Assembly: GCA_002359085.1 (NCBI GenBank)
Contig: DEQB01000072.1
Coordinates: 1-33,895 of the forward strand
DNA from: Erysipelothrix sp. UBA3377
Lineage (GTDB): Bacteria; Bacillota_I; Bacilli_A; Erysipelotrichales; Erysipelotrichaceae
Direction of reading: 5' to 3'
Length of the DNA stretch: 33,895 nt
Shown: positions 8,938-17,600 of the stretch, one piece after another
Numbering within the stretch: position 1 is the stretch's first letter
Layout of the letters: each line of letters starts with the position of its first letter
Program-made: the position numbers and the translations under genes
The notes under the pieces: model-generated
What the model saw: the letters and a program-made list of their open reading frames with translations, nothing else
What the model was told of the DNA's origin: nothing
Database searches by the model: none

Positions 8938-9222
8938 TTAAGCATTTGGATAAACTGATACACAGCGACGTGAGCGACTGATACGTTCGTACTTAACGAT
9001 ACCATCAACTTTAGCAAACAATGTATCGTCCCCTCCACGTCCTACGTTTGTACCAGGATGTAACTTGGTACCACGTTGACGATAGATAATGGATCCCGCT
9101 GTTGCGAACTCACCATCTGCACGTTTTGCACCCAATCGTTTCGAATGTGAATCACGGCCGTTCTTACTTGAACCAACCCCTTTTTTAGATGCAAATAATT
9201 GAATATTTAATATAAATTTCAT
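8938..9222 (-). CDS. rpmA: 50S ribosomal protein bL27 with cleavable N-terminus
   Basis: bL27 reaches the peptidyl-transferase centre of the 50S subunit. The 94-residue precursor has the Firmicutes-type extension MKFILNIQLF before ASKKGVGSSKNGRDS. The extension must be removed for the mature N-terminus to reach the active site, and Prp, encoded immediately upstream, does this. The body shows RLGAKRADGEF, IIYRQRGTKLHPG and VGRGGDDTLFAK, all classic bL27. It overlaps the prp stop by an ATGA and has a GGAGG site inside prp. Confidence 0.97.
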   Translation of the reverse strand: MKFILNIQLFASKKGVGSSKNGRDSHSKRLGAKRADGEFATAGSIIYRQRGTKLHPGTNVGRGGDDTLFAKVDGIVKYERISRSRRCVSVYPNA

Positions 9223-9539
9223 CGGATTTCCTCCTTTACTTTGATTTCTATATGTTCTCCATGAACATAAGCTACTGTTTCTAATTGTGCTAATACAAAT
9301 CGCATTAACAATTGATTTTCTTCATTTACTTTTTTACAAGCAATTTTAATGTAAGGATCATCAAGCATGATCAATTCATACTCACCGTCCAATTGGTCAA
9401 AACCATTGAGTGCTCCAGTTGCGATTGAACTCACACCTGCACAAACCAAATCAAATCCAGGATCATTACTAAAAGCATGTCCCGACACTTCTATTTGAAG
9501 TATACTCTCGTTTTGTTTGGTGACTGTGACCCGTATCAT
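9219..9539 (-). CDS. prp: Ribosomal-processing cysteine protease Prp (YsxB)
   Basis: Prp cleaves the N-terminal extension of bL27. The 106-residue protein has the catalytic pair His21 (SGHAFS) and Cys33 (DLVCAGVS), spaced as in the Staphylococcus aureus enzyme. It sits between rplU and rpmA, with a TAATG junction to rplU and an ATGA junction to rpmA, the standard arrangement where L27 carries the cleavable extension. Confidence 0.93.
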   Translation of the reverse strand: MIRVTVTKQNESILQIEVSGHAFSNDPGFDLVCAGVSSIATGALNGFDQLDGEYELIMLDDPYIKIACKKVNEENQLLMRFVLAQLETVAYVHGEHIEIKVKEEIR

Positions 9540-9853
9540 TAATAACCTTCGATTGTTTCAACAACCAATTTTGTATAAGGTTGACGATGACCTTGTTTTC
9601 TACGAGTTGAACTTTTTTTAGCTACGTATTTAAAGATTGTGATTTTATCACCTTTACCGTGCTTTTCAACTTTAGCAGTAACAGTTGCGCCACTCACTAA
9701 TGGTGTACCAACACGTAGTGTACGATTTTTAATCGCTACTACTTCATTGAATACCACTGTTTCACCCGGTTCAACATCTAATTTTTCTACGTAGATCTCT
9801 TGACCTTCTTCGACCATTAGTTGTTTACCACCAGTTTTAATAATTGCGTACAT
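9539..9853 (-). CDS. rplU: 50S ribosomal protein bL21
   Basis: bL21 is a 104-residue 23S rRNA-binding protein of the 50S subunit. It opens MYAIIKTGGKQLMV, the family signature, and its basic C-terminal part includes KSSTRRKQGHRQPYTKL. The ATG at 9851-9853 is preceded by GGAGGTG at ideal spacing. The open frame extends 32 codons further upstream, but that part is the structured leader, not protein. First gene of rplU-prp-rpmA. Confidence 0.97.
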   Translation of the reverse strand: MYAIIKTGGKQLMVEEGQEIYVEKLDVEPGETVVFNEVVAIKNRTLRVGTPLVSGATVTAKVEKHGKGDKITIFKYVAKKSSTRRKQGHRQPYTKLVVETIEGY

Positions 9854-9972
9854 GTAACACACCTCCTTGTTTCTATCACCAGACTCGCCATTTAAGGTGG
9901 GAAAACTCCACTTAAACCTTAGGATGTGCGGTTGTATGTCAGAAGACATGCAACACTCTAAGTCTTTAATGC
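9854..9972 (-). promoter_or_regulatory. Structured 5' leader of rplU (L21 leader type)
   Basis: About 120 bases of untranslated RNA lie between the likely transcript start and rplU. Two hairpins are visible: arms 9931-9940/9945-9954 (GTTGTATGTC, one mismatch) and arms 9891-9900/9908-9916 (TTTAAGGTGG, one bulge). Firmicutes rplU operons often carry an L21 leader for autoregulation; position and structure fit that class. Assignment to the Rfam family is an inference, since no covariance search was run. Confidence 0.55.
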
Positions 9973-9978
9973 TCCACT

Positions 9979-10007
9979 ATTATATATGAAATCAATCCAA
10001 TTGTCTA
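9979..10007 (-). promoter_or_regulatory. Strong sigma-A promoter for rplU-prp-rpmA
   Basis: On the minus strand TAGACA (10002-10007) and a perfect TATAAT (9979-9984) are separated by exactly 17 bp. The start would fall near 9972, giving the leader RNA described above. This is the best promoter in the window. Confidence 0.8.
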
Positions 10008-10140
10008 CTTAAAATACTCAAATTTACAAGATGTCCAATCTCCGTTATAAAAAAGTAATGTCAGTGCTATTTTTCAATCTGAAACAACCCTTGTCATCAC
10101 ATTCACTCAATCTCTTTTCTACTATCAAAATAGTACCATT

Positions 10141-10770
10141 TCATTCTAAATATATGATTTTATCAGCATATGTAGCTAATTCATGACTATGCGTTACAAC
10201 AATAACAATTTTGTTATCATCTGCCATTTTTCTGAGTAAATCCATGATCAAACGCCCATTATCCTCATCTATGGATGCTGTGGGTTCATCCGCTAAGATT
10301 ATTCTCGCTTGCTTTAACGTGGCTTTTGCGATCGCAACCCTTTGTTGTTCACCACCCGAAAGTGTATACACTTCCTTATCCTCAAACCCACTTAAATTAA
10401 CCAACTTTAACGCCGACTTAATTTCTTTTTCTCTCTTTGCTTTCTTCAATACCTTAATTCTATGAGACATTGACAAGTTATAGAAAACTGACTCATTTTC
10501 TAAAAGACCATAGTTTTGAAAAACAAATGAGATATCAAACTTTAATTTATTTCTAATTGCACTTCTTTTAACAATCCTACACTTACCATACATAATTGAC
10601 CCCGCATCAAATGGTTCAATAAGACCAATAATGTTAAGAAGTGTAGTCTTTCCACTACCGCTTGCACCCATGACAGCAGTAATCATGCCGGGTTCAAATG
10701 TCGCATTAAAGTTGTTCAATATTTTTTTATCACCAAATTTTTTATTGATGTTGATCAATTGAATGTTCAT
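10141..10770 (-). CDS. ABC transporter ATP-binding protein, bacteriocin-export type, likely orphaned
   Basis: A complete 209-residue ABC ATPase: Walker A GASGSGKTT (35-43), Q-loop Gln85 in FVFQNYGLL, signature LSGGEQQR (137-144), Walker B ILADEP (158-163) and H-loop His194. The Q-loop stretch, length and ending (ADKIIYLE) resemble the lactococcin-972-group exporter ATPases, related to MacB/LolD types. The ATG overlaps the TGA of a permease remnant (ATGA) and has AAGGAC upstream. Only the last 41 codons of that permease survive, so the ATPase has no intact membrane partner here. It could be a relic, or it could serve a permease elsewhere. Substrate unknown. Confidence 0.75.
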   Translation of the reverse strand: MNIQLININKKFGDKKILNNFNATFEPGMITAVMGASGSGKTTLLNIIGLIEPFDAGSIMYGKCRIVKRSAIRNKLKFDISFVFQNYGLLENESVFYNLSMSHRIKVLKKAKREKEIKSALKLVNLSGFEDKEVYTLSGGEQQRVAIAKATLKQARIILADEPTASIDEDNGRLIMDLLRKMADDNKIVIVVTHSHELATYADKIIYLE

Positions 10771-10892
10771 AATTTTATGTCCTTCCCAGTATGTCCACTG
10801 ATCAATACTTCAATTACTAATAAAATGAAGACAATGACCATACCAATACCCGCCCCTTGTATATTAAAACGGAGATTTTGGAATGTACTTAC
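10767..10892 (-). pseudogene. C-terminal remnant of a transporter permease
   Basis: Reading the minus strand in the frame that stops at the ATGA overlapping the ATPase start gives 41 residues, with no start codon at the beginning. The peptide includes TFQNLRFNIQG, then a hydrophobic helix (GAGIGMVIVFILLVIEVLI) and a polar tail SGHTGKDIKL. In-frame TAA at 10893-10895 closes it upstream. It has the shape of the last transmembrane segment of an ABC permease translationally coupled to its ATPase. Everything 5' of it is missing or scrambled, so I call it a truncated gene. Identity rests on context and hydrophobicity. Confidence 0.55.
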
Positions 10893-10957
10893 TTAACCTA
10901 TAAGTTCATAATCATTTCAATAAAGAGTATTAAACCTTTTCGACCAATATGAAATAA

Positions 10958-10986
10958 TTGTAAAAGTTCTCAAATATGCTTAAATT
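10958..10986 (+). promoter_or_regulatory. Candidate promoter for the deacetylase gene
   Basis: TTGTAA (10958-10963) and TAAATT (10981-10986) are spaced by 17 bp, about 35 bases before the ribosome-binding site of the gene at 11036. Both hexamers are imperfect; a TTGTTG...TAGTAA pair just downstream is an alternative. Confidence 0.3.
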
Positions 10987-11035
10987 GTTGGTTAAAAATG
11001 ATATCATTAGTAAGGACAAAAAGGAGATAGAAAAA

Positions 11036-12370
11036 ATGGCTTATGTTACAAGAAGAAGACCGCGCGTTTTCAGAATATTATTATTAATTATGCTCCTGGC
11101 ATGCATGAGTGTGGGAACCGTCTTTGCTTTCAAGAAAATATTTCAAAATTACCCAGAATCATTAATGAAAGTTAGTGAAACTGATAAAGACTATGGCAAA
11201 CACAAATATGTACGAAAAAAGACAGATGAAGCAATTTACGTTTTGCACTATCCTCAAACAAACATTGATGGTTTGAATGACTATATCCAAGGGGTTATGG
11301 ATGACACATTGGCAACCTTGCCTACCCAAGCATTAGAAACAGCTGTAGAAGTGAAACAAGATTATGCGATACATCACATCAATGATCGCTATGTCTCTGT
11401 TAAATTGGAGACATTTGAAAATCAAGATCTCTTTAAAACAGATGTTCGCATCTTTGATGTCGATACACAAAAATTTGTATCAACAGATATCTTTAAAACA
11501 GATGCTTTACGTTATATGACCAGCATCTTAAGAAAAGAAAGTGGTTTGGACATTAAGGATGTCGGTTTTAAAAATATAATCGTTGAAGCAAACAATCCCA
11601 ATCTATACTTAGAAAAAGACACATTATATATTCAACTTGATAATACACTGAGAGTTTTCGACTACAAAAACAATACCGATACACTGAACGAAACATTCAA
11701 TGAAGTGAACGCAACAAACAATGCGCTACCTTCGGTTTACTTAGATTATCAATATGATGAGACCAATCCCAAAATGGTTGCCTTTACGTTTGATGATGGT
11801 CCCCATTATCTTTATGGAAAAGAAATCATGGATATCTTCGATAAATATGAAGGACGTGCGACATTCTTTATTCAAGGATATCGTGTAGCAGACCATGCGG
11901 ATGAAGTAATCGCTATGTTTGATCGTAACCACCAAGTAGGATCGCATGCCTATAACCACCCTAACTTCAATTCCATCAGCATTGAAGCCATCCAACAACA
12001 ATTGGATGATACAGAAAAAGCCGTCAAAGACGCTACAGGCTATGATGAGCCACTCTTTGTGAGACCCCCTTATGGTGCTTATGAGAAAGAAAAAATGAAA
12101 AACTTTGACGTTCCCTTTATCAACTGGGATGTCGATACGGAAGATTGGTTGGTCAGTGATAGTGAACGCATCTGTAGCATTGCGCTACGCGACATTAGCG
12201 ATGGCAGTATCGTCCTCCTGCACGAAATCTATGAAAGCTCTTATCAAGCACTCGATTGCATCCTATCGGAGCTTTCCAAGCAAGGATATCAATTTGTGAG
12301 TGTTAAAGATTTACTACTCGCAAAAGACGTTGACATTGTGAATGGTGAAGTATATTTTGAAGCCTATTGA
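11036..12370 (+). CDS. Membrane-anchored polysaccharide deacetylase (PgdA/PdaC-like)
   Basis: A carbohydrate-esterase-4 enzyme that removes acetyl groups from surface polysaccharide, most likely peptidoglycan N-acetylglucosamine, which protects against lysozyme. The 444 residues have a basic N-terminus, one membrane anchor (about 13-32), an extracellular domain (about 55-235) like the DUF3298/4163 part of PdaC, and a NodB domain (about 245-430). Visible motifs: TFDDGP with catalytic and metal Asp253/Asp254, metal His304 and His308 in GSHAYNHP, RPPYG (343-347), WDVDTEDW (364-371) and LLHEI with His396. The ATG at 11036 is chosen for its AGGAGA site; the frame is open 20 codons further up. It converges on the sensor kinase. 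The substrate is inferred from the family. Confidence 0.88.
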   Translation: MAYVTRRRPRVFRILLLIMLLACMSVGTVFAFKKIFQNYPESLMKVSETDKDYGKHKYVRKKTDEAIYVLHYPQTNIDGLNDYIQGVMDDTLATLPTQALETAVEVKQDYAIHHINDRYVSVKLETFENQDLFKTDVRIFDVDTQKFVSTDIFKTDALRYMTSILRKESGLDIKDVGFKNIIVEANNPNLYLEKDTLYIQLDNTLRVFDYKNNTDTLNETFNEVNATNNALPSVYLDYQYDETNPKMVAFTFDDGPHYLYGKEIMDIFDKYEGRATFFIQGYRVADHADEVIAMFDRNHQVGSHAYNHPNFNSISIEAIQQQLDDTEKAVKDATGYDEPLFVRPPYGAYEKEKMKNFDVPFINWDVDTEDWLVSDSERICSIALRDISDGSIVLLHEIYESSYQALDCILSELSKQGYQFVSVKDLLLAKDVDIVNGEVYFEAY

Positions 12371-12393
12371 ACGAGATCTCTCGTTCTTTTTTT
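12369..12393 (+). terminator. Terminator after the deacetylase gene
   Basis: Arms GAACGAGA (12369-12376) and TCTCGTTC (12379-12386) are perfect and followed by seven T. The stem begins inside the stop codon. Confidence 0.85.
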
Positions 12394-12401
12394 ATCTTAA
12401 A

Positions 12402-12434
12402 CAAAAAAAGCGGAATGGATATTTCCATTCACGC
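12402..12434 (-). terminator. Terminator after the sensor kinase gene
   Basis: On the minus strand GCG-A-GAATGGA pairs with TCCATTC-CGC (arms 12424-12434 and 12410-12419, one bulged base), followed by seven T at 12403-12409. It faces the deacetylase terminator, so converging transcripts are insulated. Confidence 0.7.
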
Positions 12435-12512
12435 CTTTGAATACTAATTATTATGAGACAACACAACCAATTCTCGAAGTTTAAATTCAGGAGTAACATC
12501 ACATATAAAAGG

Positions 12513-13907
12513 CTATTTGACTGTTTTTAATGTGTAGTAAAATCTAGAACCCTGTCCCACTTCACTCTCAACACCATAGTCAGATCCTGTCGCATCACAA
12601 ATTGCTGCAACAATCGATAATCCCAATCCACTGGAATCCATTTGACGTTGATGATTCTTATTGATCTTAGCATAGCGGTCCCATATGTAAAGTTGATCTT
12701 CTTTGGGAATACCTTCCCCATGATCAATCACACTGACTTCAACCGTTTGGTCTTTTAATTTTTTCACTTTTATCATGATTTGATCCTCAACTGCATTATG
12801 TTTAATGGCATTGTTGATGAAATTATACAAGACCTGTCCCATTTTGACTTCATCAGCTAAGACCCGTATGTTTTTGTCACAAACAATCTTAAATCGATCT
12901 TGTGGTACTTGAAAAAGATGAATGGTTGATTCAATGTGTTCTTTTAAATTAAATTCAGATTCATTAATCTCCAATACCTTGGCTTCATATTGTGATAATG
13001 ACAACATGTCATTCACAAGTTTTTCCAAGTGATGGGTTTCATCTAAGATCACCCTTAAGTGTTGATTTCTCAATACTTCATCATTTCCGGATATATCCGT
13101 AATCATTTCAGCATAAGCCTTAATCATCGTTAAAGGCGTTTTAATATCATGAGAAACGTTTGCGACCAAATCTTTTCTAAGCTCATCAGTCTTACTAAAC
13201 TCCTCTGTCGCATAGTTCAGTGTTTCAGAAAGTTCTACAGCCTCCTGATAACCTGTCCCCTCAAACTTTACGTTAAAGTCACCTTTGGCTAACTTCTTAG
13301 CTGCTTCATTGATTGCGTGAATCGGATAAGATAGTTTTCGAGATAGCAACAAGGCAATAGTCGTACCTACTGAAAAGAGAATAAATGAGACCGTGATAAA
13401 TTGATTCTTTAAGATTTCAACTGTTGAATCTAAAAGTTGCATGGGTGCATTCACAAAAATATAATAGGTTTGATTGTCAATTTGAAAACGCTTGGCATAA
13501 AATGTCATCGATTGTTCAAACTGCTCATCTCTAAACGGTACATCAAAAGTAGCAGTCTCACTGGCATTCACCAAGTCGATATAGTCCATTTTAGTTGCTG
13601 AAGTCATTTGCCTCAAATAACAACTTTGTCCTTGGGCATCAATCGCCAAATCCAATGAGTTGATACCATGTTCATTATAAACAATGCCACACATGTTCTC
13701 ACGTGCAAAAAGGAGGCGAAGATTATTACGTTGCTCCGCTTCAATGGGAGCATGCATCGTACGTTCGACCTCAGAAATCATTTGCTTCATGTTTTTTGAT
13801 CGGCTTGATCGGTAATAGGGTTCAAGAAATGAGATTTGTAGAAGCCATAGAATAATCAATAGACTTCCAATAAATATCAAAAAATAACTCCAAACCCGAA
13901 AAGCCAT
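12513..13907 (-). CDS. Two-component sensor histidine kinase
   Basis: A membrane histidine kinase of 464 residues. Transmembrane helices at about 6-27 and 170-189 flank an extracellular sensor domain of about 140 residues. A HAMP linker follows, then the phosphoacceptor His253 in SHDIKTP, N box near NFINNAIKH (362-370), G1 DHGEG (395-399) and G2 GLGLS (427-431). All catalytic boxes are intact. The ATG at 13905-13907, one base after the regulator stop, is chosen as a coupled start; a TTG seven codons upstream, overlapping the regulator, is an alternative and neither has a strong binding site. Partner is the OmpR-type regulator directly upstream. The signal is unknown; the sensor domain matches nothing I recognise. 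Confidence 0.9.
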   Translation of the reverse strand: MAFRVWSYFLIFIGSLLIILWLLQISFLEPYYRSSRSKNMKQMISEVERTMHAPIEAEQRNNLRLLFARENMCGIVYNEHGINSLDLAIDAQGQSCYLRQMTSATKMDYIDLVNASETATFDVPFRDEQFEQSMTFYAKRFQIDNQTYYIFVNAPMQLLDSTVEILKNQFITVSFILFSVGTTIALLLSRKLSYPIHAINEAAKKLAKGDFNVKFEGTGYQEAVELSETLNYATEEFSKTDELRKDLVANVSHDIKTPLTMIKAYAEMITDISGNDEVLRNQHLRVILDETHHLEKLVNDMLSLSQYEAKVLEINESEFNLKEHIESTIHLFQVPQDRFKIVCDKNIRVLADEVKMGQVLYNFINNAIKHNAVEDQIMIKVKKLKDQTVEVSVIDHGEGIPKEDQLYIWDRYAKINKNHQRQMDSSGLGLSIVAAICDATGSDYGVESEVGQGSRFYYTLKTVK

Positions 13908-13908
13908 A

Positions 13909-14580
13909 TCATTGGTTGTGGACTTCAAATTTATATCCCGTTCCTCTCACGGTGGTCACAAATTTACGATAAGGACCCAAGTTTTGTCTCAACATTTTTA
14001 TATGTGTATCAACCGTTCTATAATCACCAAAGTAATTATAATTCCAAACTTTGTCTAAAAGCACATCACGCGATAGTGCTTGATCTTTATGATGAATTAA
14101 AAAGACCAGTAAATCAAATTCTTTGGGTGTCATGTTGACGCGTTGAGAATCAACACTTACAACACGACCCGTCACATCAACTTCTAAACCTGAAAAAACA
14201 TACTTAGTATTGGGTGTACGTTTACGACGTTCACTCACAACTTTAATTCTCGCCATTAATTCCTTGGGAGAAAAAGGCTTGGTAACATAATCGTCCACTC
14301 CCAAATCAAAACCCATTAATTTATCGAATTCATCTGTTCTCGCAGATAACATAATAATCGGTACATCTTTAATGGCTTTTATTTCCTTCACTGCCGAAAA
14401 ACCATCCAAATTGGGCATCATGATATCCAAAACAATGACATCATAATCATGTTCTTTAATTTTAGTAAGTGCTTCAAGGCCATCGGAGGCTTCATCACAC
14501 TGATAACCTGATACTTTAGCATACTCTTTTACGACTGCACGAATCTTCGGTTCGTCGTCTACAATTAGTAATTTTACCAT
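13909..14580 (-). CDS. OmpR/PhoB-family response regulator
   Basis: A 223-residue transcription regulator. The receiver domain (1-120) has the acidic pair Asp8/Asp9, phosphoacceptor Asp52 (VLDIMMP) and Lys101 (TKPF). The C-terminal winged-helix domain (about 128-220) includes TPKEFDLLVFL and the recognition region YRTVDTHIKMLRQNLG followed by VRGTGYKF. The ATG at 14578-14580 has a perfect AGGAGG; a longer frame would run into dnaE. The gene follows dnaE by 40 bases. A TTTCAC direct repeat with 11-bp period lies in that gap, suggesting autoregulation. Target genes are unknown. Confidence 0.94.
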   Translation of the reverse strand: MVKLLIVDDEPKIRAVVKEYAKVSGYQCDEASDGLEALTKIKEHDYDVIVLDIMMPNLDGFSAVKEIKAIKDVPIIMLSARTDEFDKLMGFDLGVDDYVTKPFSPKELMARIKVVSERRKRTPNTKYVFSGLEVDVTGRVVSVDSQRVNMTPKEFDLLVFLIHHKDQALSRDVLLDKVWNYNYFGDYRTVDTHIKMLRQNLGPYRKFVTTVRGTGYKFEVHNQ

Positions 14581-14611
14581 AAAATCCTCCTTATTAAGAT
14601 TTAACCATAAC

Positions 14612-14638
14612 CATGTGAAACTAAAGTGAAAACACATG
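14612..14638 (-). promoter_or_regulatory. Candidate response-regulator binding site (direct repeats)
   Basis: Minus-strand TTTCAC occurs twice (14626-14631 and 14615-14620), with starts 11 bp apart, about one helical turn. This is the geometry bound by PhoB/OmpR-type dimers. The pair is flanked by a 6-bp inverted repeat (CATGTG 14612-14617 / CACATG 14633-14638). It overlaps the dnaE stop and lies about 35-50 bases before the regulator start. TGGTTAAAT downstream could be the -10. Confidence 0.4.
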
Positions 14639-17600
14639 GATTTGGTCAATTAGAATTGAACCTTCTTCTTTTACTTTTCCTTTAATTAAAATAATATCAT
14701 CTACATTTAAATCAGAACCATAGCGTTCATAAACATTCGGAAAGATAACGCCCCCAATGTTTCCTGAATCATCGCTTAAATCTACAAAAGACATCATCTT
14801 GCCATTTCTAGCGCGATGTTGTTTAATACGATCAACTTTTACAATTGCACGGTAACTCTTATCAGAAGGCACCAACTGCATTACGCCATCCGTACTGTGT
14901 TTTCTTTTCAATGAAAGTGTCGGATAATCACTCAAGTAAAATCCTAAGACCTGAAATTCACGAGCCAAGACTTCTTTGCGATCGTTCTTTACTTGTGTAA
15001 ATACGGGTTCACTCACCAAATCAAAGTCAAATCGAGTTTGACCCAAAGCATCATGAATGGTCACAATGCTCGCATACTGAATGGCTTCATCCAGCGACGC
15101 ATGTAAACTCAATCGATTGAAACCAAAATAATCAAAAGCCCCCGCATCAATTAAACGTTCAAAATGATGCTTCTTAATATCTTGAGCCTTTAAACGTACA
15201 ACAGCAGCATAGAAGGATGTATAACGACCATTTACCAAACGCTCATTAACAATCGTTTCACTTATCTGACGAGAAATGCCCTTAATCATTGTAAAAGGTA
15301 AACGAATCTTTTGAGCTTCTAAGAAATAGTTCGACTTACTCTCATCAAGATTGGGTCCCATTAAGAGGACATTCAAACGACGACACTCATCAATGTAAAG
15401 TTTGGTCTTTCGATCATCCCCAATTACCGAAGATAACAACTCCGTATAAAATATTTCAGAATAGTTGGCTTTGAGATACGCCATTTGATAAGAAACCATA
15501 CCGTAAGCTACAGAGTGTGATTTATTAAAACCATAATTCGCAAACTTATAAATCAGTTCAAATATTTGATTCACAAGATTGACTTCATATCCCTTATTTA
15601 AGGCACCCGCTTTAAAATCATTTTCTAAAGACCTTAAAACCTTCTCATCTTTACTGCTCATTGCGCGTCTTAAAATATCCGCTTTTGCTAAAGTGAAACC
15701 CGCGAAAACTTGAGCAACTTGCATAATCTGCTCCTGATAAATCAAGACACCATACGTATCCAGTGTGATTGATTTCAAATCATTATGATAATAATCAATT
15801 TTATTTGGGTGTTTACGATTTTCTAAATATAAAGGAATGTTCTCCATGGGACCGGGTCTAAAGAGTGCAATAACGTCCACAACATCTGTAAATCGCGAAG
15901 GCTTTAATTGTTTAAGCAATTGACGAATACCATCTGATTCCAGTTGAAAGATCCCCGTAGTGTGTGCATCTGATAAAAGTTCAAATGTTTTTGAATCATC
16001 AAACGGAATTGATTTAATATTAAATTTAGAATTATCTTCATTAATTTTATGAATAATACGATCAATAATTGACAAGTTTTTGATACCCAAGAAATCAATC
16101 TTGATTAAACCCAAATCCTCTATATGCGTCATATCAAATTGAATCACATGGTTATCGTTATCAATCTTATACAAAGGCACAACATCAATTAATGGTTTCG
16201 CACTTAAAACAATACCCGCAGCATGTTGTGTAACATGACGTGGTGTACCTTCTAGGTTTAAGGCCAATGTAAAACAGCGTTTCAATTGATTGTCATTATC
16301 GATTAAAGTACTGAAGCGTTTGTTTGATTTGTAACTGTGCATCAACCCTTTTGGATCAATTGACTTAGAAACTAGATCAACTTTATGAATGGGCACATTT
16401 AAAATACGCGCACTATCTCTAAAACTCTGACGGGCTTTCAAGGTTCCAAATGCAATGATATGGGCGACATGTGCGTGTCCATATTTGTCTTGAACATAAC
16501 GAACTACTTGATCACGCTTGTCATCTGGGAAATCAATATCTATATCTGGCATAGAAGCACGTTCAGGATTTAAAAATCGTTCAAAAAGTAAATCATAAGC
16601 GATGGGATCGACTTCTGTAATCCCTAAGGCATATGCCACCAAACTTCCTGCAGCACTCCCCCTACCTGGACCCACATTGATTCCATTTTGTTTGGCATAA
16701 CGAATCACATCATAAACAATTAAAAAATAGTTGGTAAAGTCCATATTGATTAAAACATCTAACTCAAAATTCAGACGATCTTGATAGGTGTCGGTGATTA
16801 GACCCTCAAGACGCTTATGTAAGCCCGCTTGCGCTAAGGACATTAAAAACGTTTGATTGGATACATCTTTATCATTCTCAAACTCAGGCAACTGAGTTTT
16901 TAATGCCATCAAATCAACATTACACAGATTCGCCAACGTATCTGTGAGTATCAGTGATTCTGAACTATAAAGCGCATTGAGTTCATTTTGATCATAGAAA
17001 TAACGGTCAGGCGCCAAATTAATCGTAGGATCATCCAATAACTTGCCATTATCAATTGCACGCAGTGCTTTAAAGTACTGATGATCCGTCTTATTTTTAT
17101 AGAATACTTTTGGAAGTGCTACGACTTCTATATCATGTTCTTTCGCAATCTTATGCAAACGCGTATTTCTCTTTTTAAAGAAGTTAGATTCTTGATGAGA
17201 AATACCCAAATAAAAGTTCGGTATCTCTCGCTTTATCTCAATAAATTTAAAATGAATATTTTCATCATGGTCTTGACTTAAGTAATCTTCAAAAGGTCCA
17301 TTCTCAGAATGAACAATAAATATTAAATGATCCATATGATCACTGAAGTCACGTAGTTCAATCACTTCATTTTGACTCATTTTATAACTCAAACGTTGCA
17401 ACATCTGATACCCTTTAATATCTTTTGCTAACAACAAACTTGTTCCTTGATTCAAATCAATTTCCAAACCAAAAATTGGTTTAATCCCATGTTTTTTTGA
17501 AAGTATATAAAACTCCAAATGCGAAAACATAACGCGATAATCAGTCAATGCGATTTGTGTAAAACCTTTTTCTTTCGCAGTTAAAACAATGTCTTCAACA

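Noticed and set aside
9854..9949. Longer version of bL21 starting at 9947-9949
   Set aside because: The extra 32 codons fall in the structured leader, and the GGAGG-preceded ATG at 9851-9853 matches the family N-terminus.
10120..10135. Hairpin TACTAT/ATAGTA after the ABC ATPase as a terminator
   Set aside because: Only six base pairs, all but two A-T, and no T run follows on the minus strand.
10920..10975. Frameshifted continuation of the permease upstream of 10892
   Set aside because: Another frame gives a short hydrophobic stretch here, but it is too brief and has its own stops, so I did not include it in the pseudogene.
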